A stretch of 64,000 nt of DNA from Clostridia bacterium (GCA_017447775.1 JAFSMU010000029.1:1-64000); one strand, 5' to 3'; shown: positions 8,431-17,233, numbered from the stretch's first letter. A program made the numbers and translations. Notes: generated by a model not told the origin, from the letters alone.

Positions 8431-10626
8431 TCAACTGAACCGTCTTTTGATCTCGTCCGTCCTGAGTCTGTCAAGCGCGTATGCGCGGCGGAGCAGGGGA
8501 GGCGGTATCAAGCCGTCGTATTTGTCGAAAACGGGGCAGTCTGACGGGGAGACAAGCTCATCCGTCGTAAAACCCGCCCTGACGACGCCCTTTATTTTTT
8601 CAAGCGTCGCGTCGGTGTCGTTCATACATTTGAAGGTGATGTAGTTGCACCCGTCGAATTCTATTTTCGATATTCCAAGCAGCTCGGCGTTCTTTTTGAG
8701 CAGCTTTCTCATCGTGCGGAACGAGCGCGTCCCGAGCCACGGGAACAGGCACATCGAATTGCCGCCGAGCGACACGAGCATATTTTTGTCTACTCCGGCG
8801 ACTCTCGCCACGTGCCGCGCGGCGCGCAGTCTTTCAACTGCATTCGGCAAAAGGTATTTGTACTCGGTGTCCTCGCGCAGAACTTCAAGCATTCTTTCGA
8901 GCACGCGCGTGTGGATCTCACCGTAGTCGCCCGGCCACGATATCTCCATTTTTCCTTCGACGGGGTGAACGTATATCAGCTTGCGCGTCATATCTACGTC
9001 CTCGACCTCCCACACGCGCCCCGCAAGCGCAAATCTGTCGCCGATCGGGGGAGCGGATGAGATGGTGCCGATCTCACTGCTGTCGTTCTTTACGGAAAAG
9101 TCCTCGTCGTCCTTGAATACGGCGTAAAATTTGAAGCTCTTTGTAAGCCTCTCTCCCGCAAGCCCGACGATAAGACCGCCGTCTTCCGTAAGCTGGAGAT
9201 AGTCGTTTTTGATCATCGATATCATAAGCTCGCGGTAGTCCTCGCGTGCAACGGCCGCAAACGGCGACATACCAAGCACCCGCTGTGCGAGCGCCTTCGG
9301 GGTAAGCTCTCCCGACGAGCTTAAAATGCTCAGCGTCTGCTGGAACAAAAGCGATAGAGGAAGCTTTTTGACGTATATCGGCTCGATGAATTTTTCCTCG
9401 ATATAAAGCTGTATTATCGCAATTGAACGGATAAGCTCCCACGGGATAAGCTGCGGCAGGGGAGTGTCGGGGAGTGGTTTTTCCTCGCGCATCACAAGGA
9501 ACATCTCCGGCGGCGCGTCGCGCCTGCCCGATCTTCCGAGCCTTTGCAAAAAGCTTGAAACCGTCGTCGGCGCACCGACGTTTATTATCCGCTCGAGCGC
9601 GGCGATGTCGATGCCGAGTTCAAGCGTCACCGTAGCGCACGCCGTTATCGGCCGACCGTCGCGGAGCATATCCTCCGTTTCCTCGCGGATGGAGGCCGAA
9701 AGATTTCCGTGGTGGATGAAAATATTGTCCTCGTCGCCGCGCATTTTCGCTATCTGGCGCAGCGTCGCCGTTACGTATTCCGTTTCCTCGCGCGAGTTTG
9801 AAAACACAAGCGCGCGCTTGTCTTTTGTGCTGTCGTATATAAATTCGTACCCCGCGTCGACGGCGGGCGTTTTCTCCTTTTCGACTTCCGCTTGATGCTC
9901 GCTTCTGTCGAACGTTGAGTCCTGAACGTAAAAATGTTCAAGCGCCAGCTTCCATTCGGCGCGGCCGCCCGGAAGTGTCGGTGCGCTGACACGGCGCCCG
10001 TCGTTGCCCGAAAGCCACTTTCCCGCGGCGTCAAGGTCGCCTATCGTCGCCGAAAGCCCGATGCGGCGCGGCGAGTGCCCGATAAGTGATGATATCCTGT
10101 CGAGCTGACAGATTATCTGGTTGCCCCTGTCGGAGCCCATCAGCGTGTGGATCTCGTCGATGATGACGAATTTCAGCTCGCCGAAAATGCGCGGGATATC
10201 GTTTTTTCTGCTAATCAGCATACTTTCAAGCGATTCCGGCGTTATCTGAAGCACCCCCGACGGCTCTTTCAGAAGCTGCGATTTGTGTGACGAACTGACG
10301 TCGCCGTGCCATCTGTGAACGGCGATCCCGCTTTCGTCAAGAAGCTCCTCTATCCGCCTGAACTGATCGTTGATAAGGCTTTTCAGCGGCGCTATATATA
10401 TGACCTCCACCGACCTTGCCGGACATTCGTCGATCATCGAAATAATGGGGAAGAACGCCGCCTCCGTCTTGCCGGACGCCGTCGACGACGACAAGATCAG
10501 ATCGTCGTCGCTGTCGAAAATGACCTTCGCCGCCAGAGCTTGTATCGGGCGGAGCGTTTCCCACCCGTTTCTGTATATGAATTCCCGCACCGTCGGCGAA
10601 AATCTGTAAAAAATCTCGCTGTCCAT
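8431..10626 (-). CDS. DEAD/DEAH-box helicase, Lhr-like, short form
   Basis: 731-residue superfamily 2 helicase. Q-motif/Walker A SSSTASGKTEAAFFP near residue 47, DEIH (motif II), LSATIGD (motif III), HHGNLSASIREETE (motif IV/V region) and QRLGRSGRRD (motif VI). The C-terminal half keeps Lhr-core-like features but the protein is about half the length of classic Lhr. Likely an ATP-dependent 3'-5' DNA or DNA:RNA helicase in repair; substrate unknown. It starts 12 bases after the DUF4129-like gene with a GGAGG site, as the last gene of that operon. Confidence 0.85.
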   Translation of the reverse strand: MDSEIFYRFSPTVREFIYRNGWETLRPIQALAAKVIFDSDDDLILSSSTASGKTEAAFFPIISMIDECPARSVEVIYIAPLKSLINDQFRRIEELLDESGIAVHRWHGDVSSSHKSQLLKEPSGVLQITPESLESMLISRKNDIPRIFGELKFVIIDEIHTLMGSDRGNQIICQLDRISSLIGHSPRRIGLSATIGDLDAAGKWLSGNDGRRVSAPTLPGGRAEWKLALEHFYVQDSTFDRSEHQAEVEKEKTPAVDAGYEFIYDSTKDKRALVFSNSREETEYVTATLRQIAKMRGDEDNIFIHHGNLSASIREETEDMLRDGRPITACATVTLELGIDIAALERIINVGAPTTVSSFLQRLGRSGRRDAPPEMFLVMREEKPLPDTPLPQLIPWELIRSIAIIQLYIEEKFIEPIYVKKLPLSLLFQQTLSILSSSGELTPKALAQRVLGMSPFAAVAREDYRELMISMIKNDYLQLTEDGGLIVGLAGERLTKSFKFYAVFKDDEDFSVKNDSSEIGTISSAPPIGDRFALAGRVWEVEDVDMTRKLIYVHPVEGKMEISWPGDYGEIHTRVLERMLEVLREDTEYKYLLPNAVERLRAARHVARVAGVDKNMLVSLGGNSMCLFPWLGTRSFRTMRKLLKKNAELLGISKIEFDGCNYITFKCMNDTDATLEKIKGVVRAGFTTDELVSPSDCPVFDKYDGLIPPPLLRRAYALDRLRTDEIKRRFS

Positions 10627-10638
10627 TTTTCCTCCGCG

Positions 10639-11217
10639 TTACTCGGCGTACCTTGCGCCGTTGTAACTTTCAAATATTTCTTTGTCGTTGCCCGCCGGAT
10701 CGAGATGATCTCCGACCTCGCTCGGCGTCAGCGTCGCGTCGATATCGCGCTCGCGCTCAAAAACGTACGACGCGTACCTGTAACGTATCTTCTCCCGCTC
10801 TGTTGCGTCCTTTTGCAGTTTCGGCAATTTTTTATGCCGCCTCCTTTCCGCGCTCTCGCGCGTTTCGATCACAAAACGGCGCTCCGTTGTTCCGCTGATG
10901 AACGTTTTGTTCTTTGAAAACAGCGAACCTATCGTCCTTGAAGCGACGGCACCTATCTTTTTTCCGAGTATTTTAAGCGCGCGCCCGACTTTGCCGAAGA
11001 GCTTTGACATCACTTTCTTATGACGCATTATCGAAATGAGCGTCTTGAAAAATACGACGTCAAACGCGACCGCCGCCACCGCAACGAGCGCGTAAAGCCA
11101 GTTTATCTTTCTCAGCTCCGCGTCAAACAGCAAATATGACAGAGGAACGCCCGCGCAAAAGCTGACGGCGAGTATGATATACCGTGCGCGCATTGAAAGC
11201 TTGCTTTTCTTGTTCAT
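10639..11217 (-). CDS. Membrane protein with DUF4129-like C-terminus
   Basis: 192 residues with two predicted membrane helices (about 11-31 and 39-61), then a basic cytoplasmic region. The last 50 residues (KIRYRYASYVFERERD, LTPSEVGDHL, YNGARYAE) resemble the DUF4129 pattern of an Arg-Tyr block, a Thr-Pro-x-Glu step and a terminal 'Y..aRY'. DUF4129 or transglutaminase proteins usually accompany MoxR and DUF58 genes, so this is probably the cut-down third member of that module. Its ATG overlaps the DUF58 stop by four bases. Confidence 0.55.
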   Translation of the reverse strand: MNKKSKLSMRARYIILAVSFCAGVPLSYLLFDAELRKINWLYALVAVAAVAFDVVFFKTLISIMRHKKVMSKLFGKVGRALKILGKKIGAVASRTIGSLFSKNKTFISGTTERRFVIETRESAERRRHKKLPKLQKDATEREKIRYRYASYVFERERDIDATLTPSEVGDHLDPAGNDKEIFESYNGARYAE

Positions 11218-12323
11218 TTTCCGTCACCTCCGAGCGTGATGACGCAAACGTTGTTGCCAAGCCGCCTGAAATACGACGCGGCGCGCGACGTCTGCTCGTC
11301 GGGGAACGCCGTTATGATGTATATTTCGCTTCCGTAAACGCCGCGCGAGATATCCCTTGCGAGAATGCTTGAAAACGACGCGCCGTCGGCGGCGCGGATG
11401 CCCGCCATATTCATAAGTATATCCTTTTTATGCACCTCGCCGCTCGCGGCGGGGAAGGAGATGCTCTTTTTGCCGTCGAGCGTTTCGCAATTTGCCGAAA
11501 ACGAGCAAAGTCCGCCGAGGTCTATCGCTTTTGCGATTATCGACGCTGATATTTTCAGCCCGTCCTCCATAAGCTCCTCGTACTCGTCGTACGATATCCC
11601 CGAATACGCCGGAAGATGAAAATTCTGATACACAAAGCACCGCACGCTTGAACAGAACTCATAGTCGTTGACGACGATATGCGGCGCGCCGCCGACGGAA
11701 AGATGCGCGCTTGTCTTGAAGTTTATCGACTTGAACGGATCGGTCGACGTGTAATCGCGCACGCCGCGTATCTCAAACGGATCGGGAACGAGCCGCTTTG
11801 ACGACACGATATCTCCGATCCCGAACGAGCTTTGAAGCACGCGCCCGCGGTCGACTATCTTCGGGCAGACAGAAATTGACGCCGCGGAATCTATCCACCT
11901 CTCGCCGCCCGCGCGGTATATCATTGCCGACGTCAGATTATAAGTGCCGCGCCTGGCACAGACAACTTTTATTTTGCTTGTGATCTTTTCAAACGGGCGC
12001 AGATGATGACGGCTGACAAGACGGCGCATTTCGCCTTTTTCTATCCTTTGCCCGTCAATTTCAAGCCCGCTGTAAAAATAGCTCTCGACGTCGACAAAAA
12101 GCACGAAGAACGGCGTCGGGTTCCATATCGTTTCCAAAAGCTCCGCCTCGTCGCCCTCGCACACGCAATCTTCGGAAAAGGCGCGGGTATATACGAGCTT
12201 ATCGATGGTAAATCGCCGCACGGCGCGGTGAACAAGCCATATCAGCACTGCCGCCGCCGCGAGTCCGACGATCCATAAAATAACGGGGAGCGCCTTCGCC
12301 GCTGCCGCCAGAAATTCATTCAT
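11214..12323 (-). CDS. DUF58 domain membrane protein (MoxR partner)
   Basis: 369 residues. One strong N-terminal membrane segment (about residues 10-30), a beta-rich extracytoplasmic-like middle, and a C-terminal von Willebrand-A-like DUF58 region. The hallmark block is the 'DP.eirgvRdYtstDPfksI.wk' type, seen here as VPDPFEIRGVRDY followed by TSTDPFKSINFK. The start at 12323 is two bases after the MoxR stop, with GGGAGAAGA upstream in the moxR end. DUF58 proteins work with MoxR AAA+ ATPases, which are thought to remodel or activate a client; the client here is unknown. Confidence 0.85.
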   Translation of the reverse strand: MNEFLAAAAKALPVILWIVGLAAAAVLIWLVHRAVRRFTIDKLVYTRAFSEDCVCEGDEAELLETIWNPTPFFVLFVDVESYFYSGLEIDGQRIEKGEMRRLVSRHHLRPFEKITSKIKVVCARRGTYNLTSAMIYRAGGERWIDSAASISVCPKIVDRGRVLQSSFGIGDIVSSKRLVPDPFEIRGVRDYTSTDPFKSINFKTSAHLSVGGAPHIVVNDYEFCSSVRCFVYQNFHLPAYSGISYDEYEELMEDGLKISASIIAKAIDLGGLCSFSANCETLDGKKSISFPAASGEVHKKDILMNMAGIRAADGASFSSILARDISRGVYGSEIYIITAFPDEQTSRAASYFRRLGNNVCVITLGGDGK

Positions 12324-12325
12324 TG

Positions 12326-13282
12326 TTATCTTCTCCCGTCGAATACCGACTCCGTCGGCACGGGGATCTCCGAAAGAATTTTCGATATGACCGCGCCCTG
12401 CGAATCGTTTCTCAGCATTTCGGAGCCTGTCATTATCAGCCTGTGGCATAAAACGGGTGACGCCGCCCGCTTTATATCGTCGGGCAAAACGTAATTTCTT
12501 CCCGAGATCACCGCCATCGCTTTTGAAACGGCGAGAAGTGAAAGGGCGGCGCGCGGACTCGCGCCGAGAACAACGCCCTTTTCGCGCCGCGTGGCTTGCG
12601 TTATCGCCGTTATGTATTCAAAAAGATCGTCGCAGCAGTATACCTGCGCCGTTTCGGCGATCGCCCGGCGCACGTCCTCTATTCCGACAACGGCTCCGTC
12701 TCCCTTGATGCTCTTGCTTTGCCCGTAACGGCGCAAAATATCGACTGAGCTGTCAAAATCGGGATAACCGACCGATATCTTCATCATAAATCTGTCAAGC
12801 TGAGCTTCGGGCAAAGGGTACGTACCCATACTTTCAACGGGGTTTTGCGTGGCGATGACCATAAACGGATCGGGCAAAAGATATGTCGTTCCGTCGACTG
12901 TCGCCGTGCGCTCCTCCATACATTCGAGAAGCCCCGCCTGTGTTTTCGGCGTCGCGCGGTTTATTTCGTCCGCAAGAAGTATGTTTGAAAAAACCGGTCC
13001 CGCCATAAATCTGAACTCGGACGACTTCATATCGAAAAAGTTTATCCCGACAACGTCGGACGGGAGCAGGTCCGGCGTGAACTGTATTCTCTTGAACGCG
13101 CCGTCGATGCTCATGGCGAGTGCGCGCGCGATCATCGTTTTGCCTGTGCCCGGCACGTCCTCGATAAGTATGTGGCCTCCGGAAAGGAGCGCGCAAATAA
13201 CGAGATCGATGCACTCGCCCTTGCCGGCGATGCTTTTCTCCATATTTGTTTTTATTTTTGAATACGTTTCGGCAGCTCTCAT
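12326..13282 (-). CDS. MoxR-family AAA+ ATPase
   Basis: 318 residues. Walker A EDVPGTGKTMIARAL near residue 42, Walker B ILLADEINRATPKTQ near 95, sensor-1 ATQNP and an arginine-finger region (LDRFMMKI). These are signatures of MoxR chaperone-like ATPases, which pair with DUF58/VWA proteins. The start MRAAETYSK has AAAGGAG eight bases upstream. A 13-bp-stem hairpin (13299-13327) lies directly before that ribosome site. Confidence 0.93.
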   Translation of the reverse strand: MRAAETYSKIKTNMEKSIAGKGECIDLVICALLSGGHILIEDVPGTGKTMIARALAMSIDGAFKRIQFTPDLLPSDVVGINFFDMKSSEFRFMAGPVFSNILLADEINRATPKTQAGLLECMEERTATVDGTTYLLPDPFMVIATQNPVESMGTYPLPEAQLDRFMMKISVGYPDFDSSVDILRRYGQSKSIKGDGAVVGIEDVRRAIAETAQVYCCDDLFEYITAITQATRREKGVVLGASPRAALSLLAVSKAMAVISGRNYVLPDDIKRAASPVLCHRLIMTGSEMLRNDSQGAVISKILSEIPVPTESVFDGRR

Positions 13283-13298
13283 TTGTTCTCCTTTATCA

Positions 13299-13327
13299 AA
13301 TTGCCCAACCTGCAAGGCTGGGCAATT
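13299..13327 (-). promoter_or_regulatory. Intercistronic hairpin upstream of moxR
   Basis: AATTGCCCAGCCT and AGGTTGGGCAATT (minus strand) form a 13-bp stem with one G-T pair and a three-base loop. No T-run follows, so it is not a normal terminator. It ends seven bases before the moxR SD and may stabilise mRNA or tune expression between the VanY-like and MoxR genes. Confidence 0.55.
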
Positions 13328-13350
13328 CAAAAGTTCGGTATTTTATTTTT

Positions 13351-14430
13351 TTATTTCTTCACCGTGATGATAAACCCGTCAACGTTGTTGCCGGAAACGG
13401 TATAATCGGCGCCGTTCTGAACGTTGGCAGTCGTAACTGCGCCCGTTGACTTGACGTAATATACTTCGTAGTTTGCGCCGCCTGCCGTTACTTTGAGCGG
13501 ACGGTCGTACGTCTGCGTTTTGAGCAGGTCGATGTACTCTTCAAGGCAGAGGTTGTTCGCCTTCATATAAGTTGAGTGAGGTATTCCGACGTATCTGAAA
13601 TGGTAAAGGTCCGTTTCCTTGCCCGTGATATCGGACTTGCCCTCGCCGTAGCGGAGGATAAAGCCGTATGCCGCGCAGTTGTCTGCAAGCCATTTCTGTT
13701 CGTCGTCGTTTAGGCGGCGGATCTTTCCGGCAAGCTCGCCCGACGTGATGTAAACCTTTATATCAAACGAAAGTCCCGTGCTGTTTTCATCGCTCGATGC
13801 GGGGAGGGAAGCGGGATCGTTTACCACGGCCGCGTTCTGAATAAGCAAAACGTCGCTCGAAAGGCTCTTGTTTGCAAACGACGCTTTAAGCGAGCCGAGC
13901 ATATTTGCAAAGTCGAATATGATGTCGACGTTCAGCGCAACGTGAGCGTTTTTAAGTCTGTAAACGGAGCGGAAGCCCGCCTGATTATAAAGCGAAACGA
14001 GGCGCGACTGCTTTGCGTCGGGAACGCGATATCTGTACTGGTTGTTTACAAGAAGAAGGTCGCCCGTGTAAATCTCGCTCTGAGCAAGCGTTATCGTGCC
14101 GTATCCCTCTGCGGGAGGAGTTACGGGCTCCGTCGTGCCGGAAGGGGATGTGGGTGTTCCCGTCGGCGTGTTCGACGGCTGAGCGGGCGTTGTCGATGAC
14201 GAGCCGGGCTCGTTTGTCTGTATCGGGACTCTCGGGTCAGTCGAACCCTGGTTGTTGTTTTTGCCCGAGATCGCATTCACCATAATAATGATAATCGCAA
14301 CGATGATAACGACTATCAGCGCAAGAAATACGAGCGCGAGAACGCCGTCCTTGTTGAGTTTGCGCTTTTTGTTGTTTTTGCCGCCCGTGCGCGGGGAGAA
14401 CCCGTTTGGATTTTTCTGATTGTCAGCCAT
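13351..14430 (-). CDS. Membrane-anchored VanY-like protein with an altered zinc site
   Basis: 359 residues from the ATG with GGAGG upstream. Basic N-terminus, one membrane helix (about 31-53), a Thr/Pro/Ser-rich linker and a C-terminal D-Ala-D-Ala carboxypeptidase (VanY/M15) fold. In the family the zinc site is SxHxxGxxxD plus ExWH. Here the first block reads DENSTGLSFD (His replaced by Asn216) and the second DLYHFRYVG (Glu to Asp, Trp to Tyr). It may bind cell wall or be catalytically weak. A canonical relative lies at 37465-38109. A CotH- or SLH-type partner was not seen. Confidence 0.75.
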   Translation of the reverse strand: MADNQKNPNGFSPRTGGKNNKKRKLNKDGVLALVFLALIVVIIVAIIIIMVNAISGKNNNQGSTDPRVPIQTNEPGSSSTTPAQPSNTPTGTPTSPSGTTEPVTPPAEGYGTITLAQSEIYTGDLLLVNNQYRYRVPDAKQSRLVSLYNQAGFRSVYRLKNAHVALNVDIIFDFANMLGSLKASFANKSLSSDVLLIQNAAVVNDPASLPASSDENSTGLSFDIKVYITSGELAGKIRRLNDDEQKWLADNCAAYGFILRYGEGKSDITGKETDLYHFRYVGIPHSTYMKANNLCLEEYIDLLKTQTYDRPLKVTAGGANYEVYYVKSTGAVTTANVQNGADYTVSGNNVDGFIITVKK

Positions 14431-14559
14431 ATCGAACCTCCGTGATTTTAGCTTTTTTATACTTGCATTATATTCTATCATACTTTTGCAAATAAAACAA
14501 TATTTTTTTTGAATTTTCTTGCGAAAAATCATTTTATCCGACAAAAATCACGCCCGCAC

Positions 14560-14588
14560 TTGACTTTTTACGCCATTGCGGGTAAAAT
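14560..14588 (+). promoter_or_regulatory. Promoter of the PHP phosphatase gene
   Basis: TTGACT (14560-14565), 17 bases, TAAAAT (14583-14588); start codon 32 bases downstream. Confidence 0.8.
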
Positions 14589-14620
14589 TCAGAAAGAAAG
14601 AATATCCGGAGGAAAAAAGT

Positions 14621-15436
14621 ATGTATCCGAAGTCGAATCTTCACACCCACACAACTTTTTGCGACGGCAAGATATCTCCCGCCGAAATGGTTGACGCGGC
14701 GATCGAAAAGGGGCTTGTTACGCTCGGCTTTTCGGGGCACGCGCAGATGATAGGCCACGGCGAGCGGTGGTGTATGTCGGAAACGGGAACGCAGGCTTAC
14801 CGCGCCACTGTGCGCTCTCTTGCGCGTCAAAGGGCGGACGAGATCGAGATCGCGCTCGGAGTCGAGCAGGATATATTTGCCATATCATCGACGGAAGGAT
14901 ACGATTACGTCATCGGCGCCGTTCACATGGTCAGAAAAGACGGCGACGAGGCGCCCGTCGATTCATCGCCTGACGAGCTTGATCGCGGCGTGCGCGAAAT
15001 GTACAACGGCGATATCTACGCGCTTATCGAGGATTTTTACAGCCTGTCAGCCGAAGCTCCGCGCGCAACGGGCGCCGACATCGCGGCGCATTTCGATCTT
15101 GTGCGAAAGTTCAACAAGGACGGCGCTCGCTTTGACGAGTGCGACAAACGATACCGCGACGCGGCGATGACGGCGCTCAACGAGGCGGCAAAGAGCGACG
15201 TTATATTTGAGATCAACACTGGAGGGAAGTACCGCGTCGGCTGCGACCTTTACCCCTCGCGCGAGCTTTTGACGGAACTGAAAAGTATAGGCGGGCGCAT
15301 TACTTTTTCAAGCGACAGCCACGACGCGCGCTCCCTGTGCTACAAATTCGACGAGGCAAAGCGGCTTGCAAAATCGTGCGGCTTCAAAACGGCGTGGACG
15401 TGGTCGGGCGGCGGCTTCAAAGAATTCAAGATATAA
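14621..15436 (+). CDS. PHP-family histidinol-phosphatase-like protein
   Basis: 271 residues. PHP metal-binding blocks: NLHTHTTFCDGK near residue 6 (HxH), GFSGHAQM, GVEQDIF (Glu), YVIGAVHMV (His) and FSSDSHDA (Asp, His). This matches HisK-type histidinol-phosphatase, which makes histidinol; other PHP phosphoesterases share these motifs and no his genes lie nearby, so the substrate is not certain. The start has GGAGG and a good promoter. A terminator follows immediately. Confidence 0.8.
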   Translation: MYPKSNLHTHTTFCDGKISPAEMVDAAIEKGLVTLGFSGHAQMIGHGERWCMSETGTQAYRATVRSLARQRADEIEIALGVEQDIFAISSTEGYDYVIGAVHMVRKDGDEAPVDSSPDELDRGVREMYNGDIYALIEDFYSLSAEAPRATGADIAAHFDLVRKFNKDGARFDECDKRYRDAAMTALNEAAKSDVIFEINTGGKYRVGCDLYPSRELLTELKSIGGRITFSSDSHDARSLCYKFDEAKRLAKSCGFKTAWTWSGGGFKEFKI

Positions 15437-15469
15437 AAAAATCGCCCTTGCGGGCGATTTTCTTTTTTT
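15436..15469 (+). terminator. Terminator after the PHP gene
   Basis: ATCGCCC-TTGC-GGGCGAT stem flanked by A and T runs, ending TTTTCTTTTTTT. Its right part is shared with the 80-base duplication. Confidence 0.85.
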
Positions 15470-15664
15470 ATTCAAGTATCTTTTTTGCGAAATACTCGCC
15501 TATTGCGTGAACGTAAGCAAGTTGAGCGGGAATTGATCGCGCCTGAAAGGCGTGATGGCGTCGCCGAGACAGGGCCCGCTCAAACGGGCGATTTTCTTTT
15601 TTTATTCAAGTATCTTTTTTGCGAAATACTCGCCTATTGCGTGAACATAGGAAAGTTGAGCGGG
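15451..15664. repeat. 80-base direct repeat, two copies
   Basis: Positions 15451-15530 and 15585-15664 are the same 80 bases with three mismatches, offset by 134. The right copy holds the last codons and downstream T-rich tail of the isomerase gene. Confidence 0.9.
15470..15540 (-). pseudogene. Remnant 3' tail of a second isomerase copy
   Basis: Read on the minus strand, the left repeat copy encodes PAQLAYVHAIGEYFAKKILE and a stop, nearly the same as the isomerase C-terminus (PAQLSYVHAIGEYFAKKILE). No start or body of a gene precedes it. It is most simply a leftover from a tandem duplication whose middle was deleted, or a partial duplication. Confidence 0.7.
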
Positions 15665-16531
15665 GCGAACTTCCTCGGGCACAAGGCGGATGCCCGTCGC
15701 TACCTCAAAGTCCATATTGTTGCGGAACCCTATTGCGCGAAGTCCGTCGATAAGCCCGTTCCAGTCGGTCACGGGCTGGCAGCCCCAGTTGCGCGCATAC
15801 GAATACGGTATCGCGTGGTGGTCCTGAATGTTGTCGTTGTCGTGAAGATGGAGTATTTTCACTCTCTTGCCGAGGGTTGTGAGCGATTCTTTCACGTGCT
15901 TGCCCAGCAGCGTCATGTGGCCCAGGTCAAAGCAGAAGCCGAAGCACTCCTCGCCTGCGATCTTGTTCAGCTCGTCTATGTACCACGCCGCCATTGTGCA
16001 GTCGGAGCATACGGCTTCGGTCACGACGCGGGAGATGACCGAGAACATATTTTCAAGGCATACCGTGACGTGATATTTCTTTATCATCGGAATAAACTTC
16101 GAGTAGTACTCGATATTTATCTTCTTTTCATACTCTCTGTCGTGGGAAAACGCGAGGTTGATCGGGTGAACGACGAGGTATCTGCAATCGAGAAAATCGC
16201 AGACGGCAAGGCACTTTTCAACTACCTCGACGCATTTTTCGTTGATGTCGTCGCGCCCGTCGACGTAAAGCTGGAACGGCGCGTGCGCCTGATTGAAAAT
16301 GATGCCGTATTTTCTCGCAAGCTCTTTGTGCGGCGTAAAATATTCTTTCAGCTCGTCGATGCTTTTTGAGAAAAGACCGGAAAAATCGCCCTCGTTTATC
16401 TGTCTGCCGGAAAGATATTGATCGAGGTTGAAGTCAAGGCATTCAAATCCCGTACTCTTTATTGTTTTGAAATCGTTTTCAAGCGAGTCGTCGCGAAGTA
16501 TCGACGCCGACGTTACACATGGTTTAAGCAT
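15602..16531 (-). CDS. Sugar phosphate isomerase/epimerase-like TIM-barrel protein
   Basis: 309 residues of the xylose-isomerase-like/AP-endonuclease-2 superfamily. Metal-site strands are seen as VCLENMFSV (Glu), CFDLGHM (Asp, His), ILHLHDND (His) and the terminal DFEVATG (Glu). Such proteins isomerise or epimerise ketoses or act on inositol derivatives; the substrate cannot be told. It has its own strong promoter and a GGAGG site. Its 3' end is duplicated just downstream. Confidence 0.85.
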   Translation of the reverse strand: MLKPCVTSASILRDDSLENDFKTIKSTGFECLDFNLDQYLSGRQINEGDFSGLFSKSIDELKEYFTPHKELARKYGIIFNQAHAPFQLYVDGRDDINEKCVEVVEKCLAVCDFLDCRYLVVHPINLAFSHDREYEKKINIEYYSKFIPMIKKYHVTVCLENMFSVISRVVTEAVCSDCTMAAWYIDELNKIAGEECFGFCFDLGHMTLLGKHVKESLTTLGKRVKILHLHDNDNIQDHHAIPYSYARNWGCQPVTDWNGLIDGLRAIGFRNNMDFEVATGIRLVPEEVRPAQLSYVHAIGEYFAKKILE

Positions 16532-16563
16532 TTTTGCCTCCGAAATAATAAATTTTCAACGAT

Positions 16564-16592
16564 ATTTTATCACTTGCGCGTCGTGTTGTCAA
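16564..16592 (-). promoter_or_regulatory. Promoter of the isomerase gene
   Basis: Minus-strand consensus TTGACA (16592-16587), 17 bases, TAAAAT (16569-16564). Confidence 0.85.
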
Positions 16593-16602
16593 TATAAGCC
16601 GA

Positions 16603-17172
16603 CTATTTTATTTTGAATACGAGATCGCATTTTTCGGCGACGCGCTGAGCGGAAAAATACGCTCTTTCAAGCGGGATCCATTTCTCGAAAAACGCAGCGG
16701 CTTTGTCTTTGTCGCGCTCTATTATGCGCCGGCGCTGAACGTCTTTGTCGATGTCGAGAAAGACGGTAAGATCATACGCGCCGACGAATTTTTCGTGGCA
16801 CGAATACGTGCCGTCGACTATAACAACGTTTGACGCGCAGATCTCCGCCTCGCCGCAAAGCGCCATTTCCGAGCAGTCGAATTTGCGATAGCGGAAGGGA
16901 ACGCCGAGCTTTAATTTTGGCAGGACTTCATCGCAAAACCGCTCGTAGTCGATATTGCCGCCCGGCTCCGAGTACCGCGCCGCCGTGCGCTGAATGGGAC
17001 GCAGAAAAAAGTCGTCCATGCGGACAACGGGCGCGCAAAACCTCAGCGACAGAGCGTTAGCAAGCGTCGTTTTTCCCGCCGCACAACAACCGTCGATGGC
17101 GACGACCGCTCTGCCGCCGTTTTTTAGCTTATCCGAGATATGCTTCGATATTTCTTCTTCGATTTCAACCAT
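16603..17172 (-). CDS. Uridine kinase-like P-loop NTPase
   Basis: 189 residues. Walker A AIDGCCAAGKTTLANALS near residue 24, then VVRMDDFFLRP (the Asp-Asp of the PRK/uridine-kinase family), YERFCDEVLPKL and VIVDGTYSCHE. It fits a small uridine kinase/phosphoribulokinase-superfamily enzyme phosphorylating a nucleoside or other small substrate. Only a weak ribosome site (GCGGG) precedes the ATG. Monocistronic, with its own promoter and divergent from tRNA-Leu. Confidence 0.8.
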   Translation of the reverse strand: MVEIEEEISKHISDKLKNGGRAVVAIDGCCAAGKTTLANALSLRFCAPVVRMDDFFLRPIQRTAARYSEPGGNIDYERFCDEVLPKLKLGVPFRYRKFDCSEMALCGEAEICASNVVIVDGTYSCHEKFVGAYDLTVFLDIDKDVQRRRIIERDKDKAAAFFEKWIPLERAYFSAQRVAEKCDLVFKIK

Positions 17173-17204
17173 AACAAACCCGCAGCGATGATCTTTATGT
17201 ACTT

Positions 17205-17233
17205 TTTATATCAAAAAAACCGCGTGTTGTCAA
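17205..17233 (-). promoter_or_regulatory. Promoter of the uridine kinase-like gene
   Basis: Minus-strand TTGACA (17233-17228), 17 bases, TATAAA (17210-17205). Confidence 0.8.

Noticed and set aside
15485-16369. 294-codon plus-strand frame over the isomerase
   Set aside because: Antisense shadow; the minus frame has SD, promoter and family motifs.
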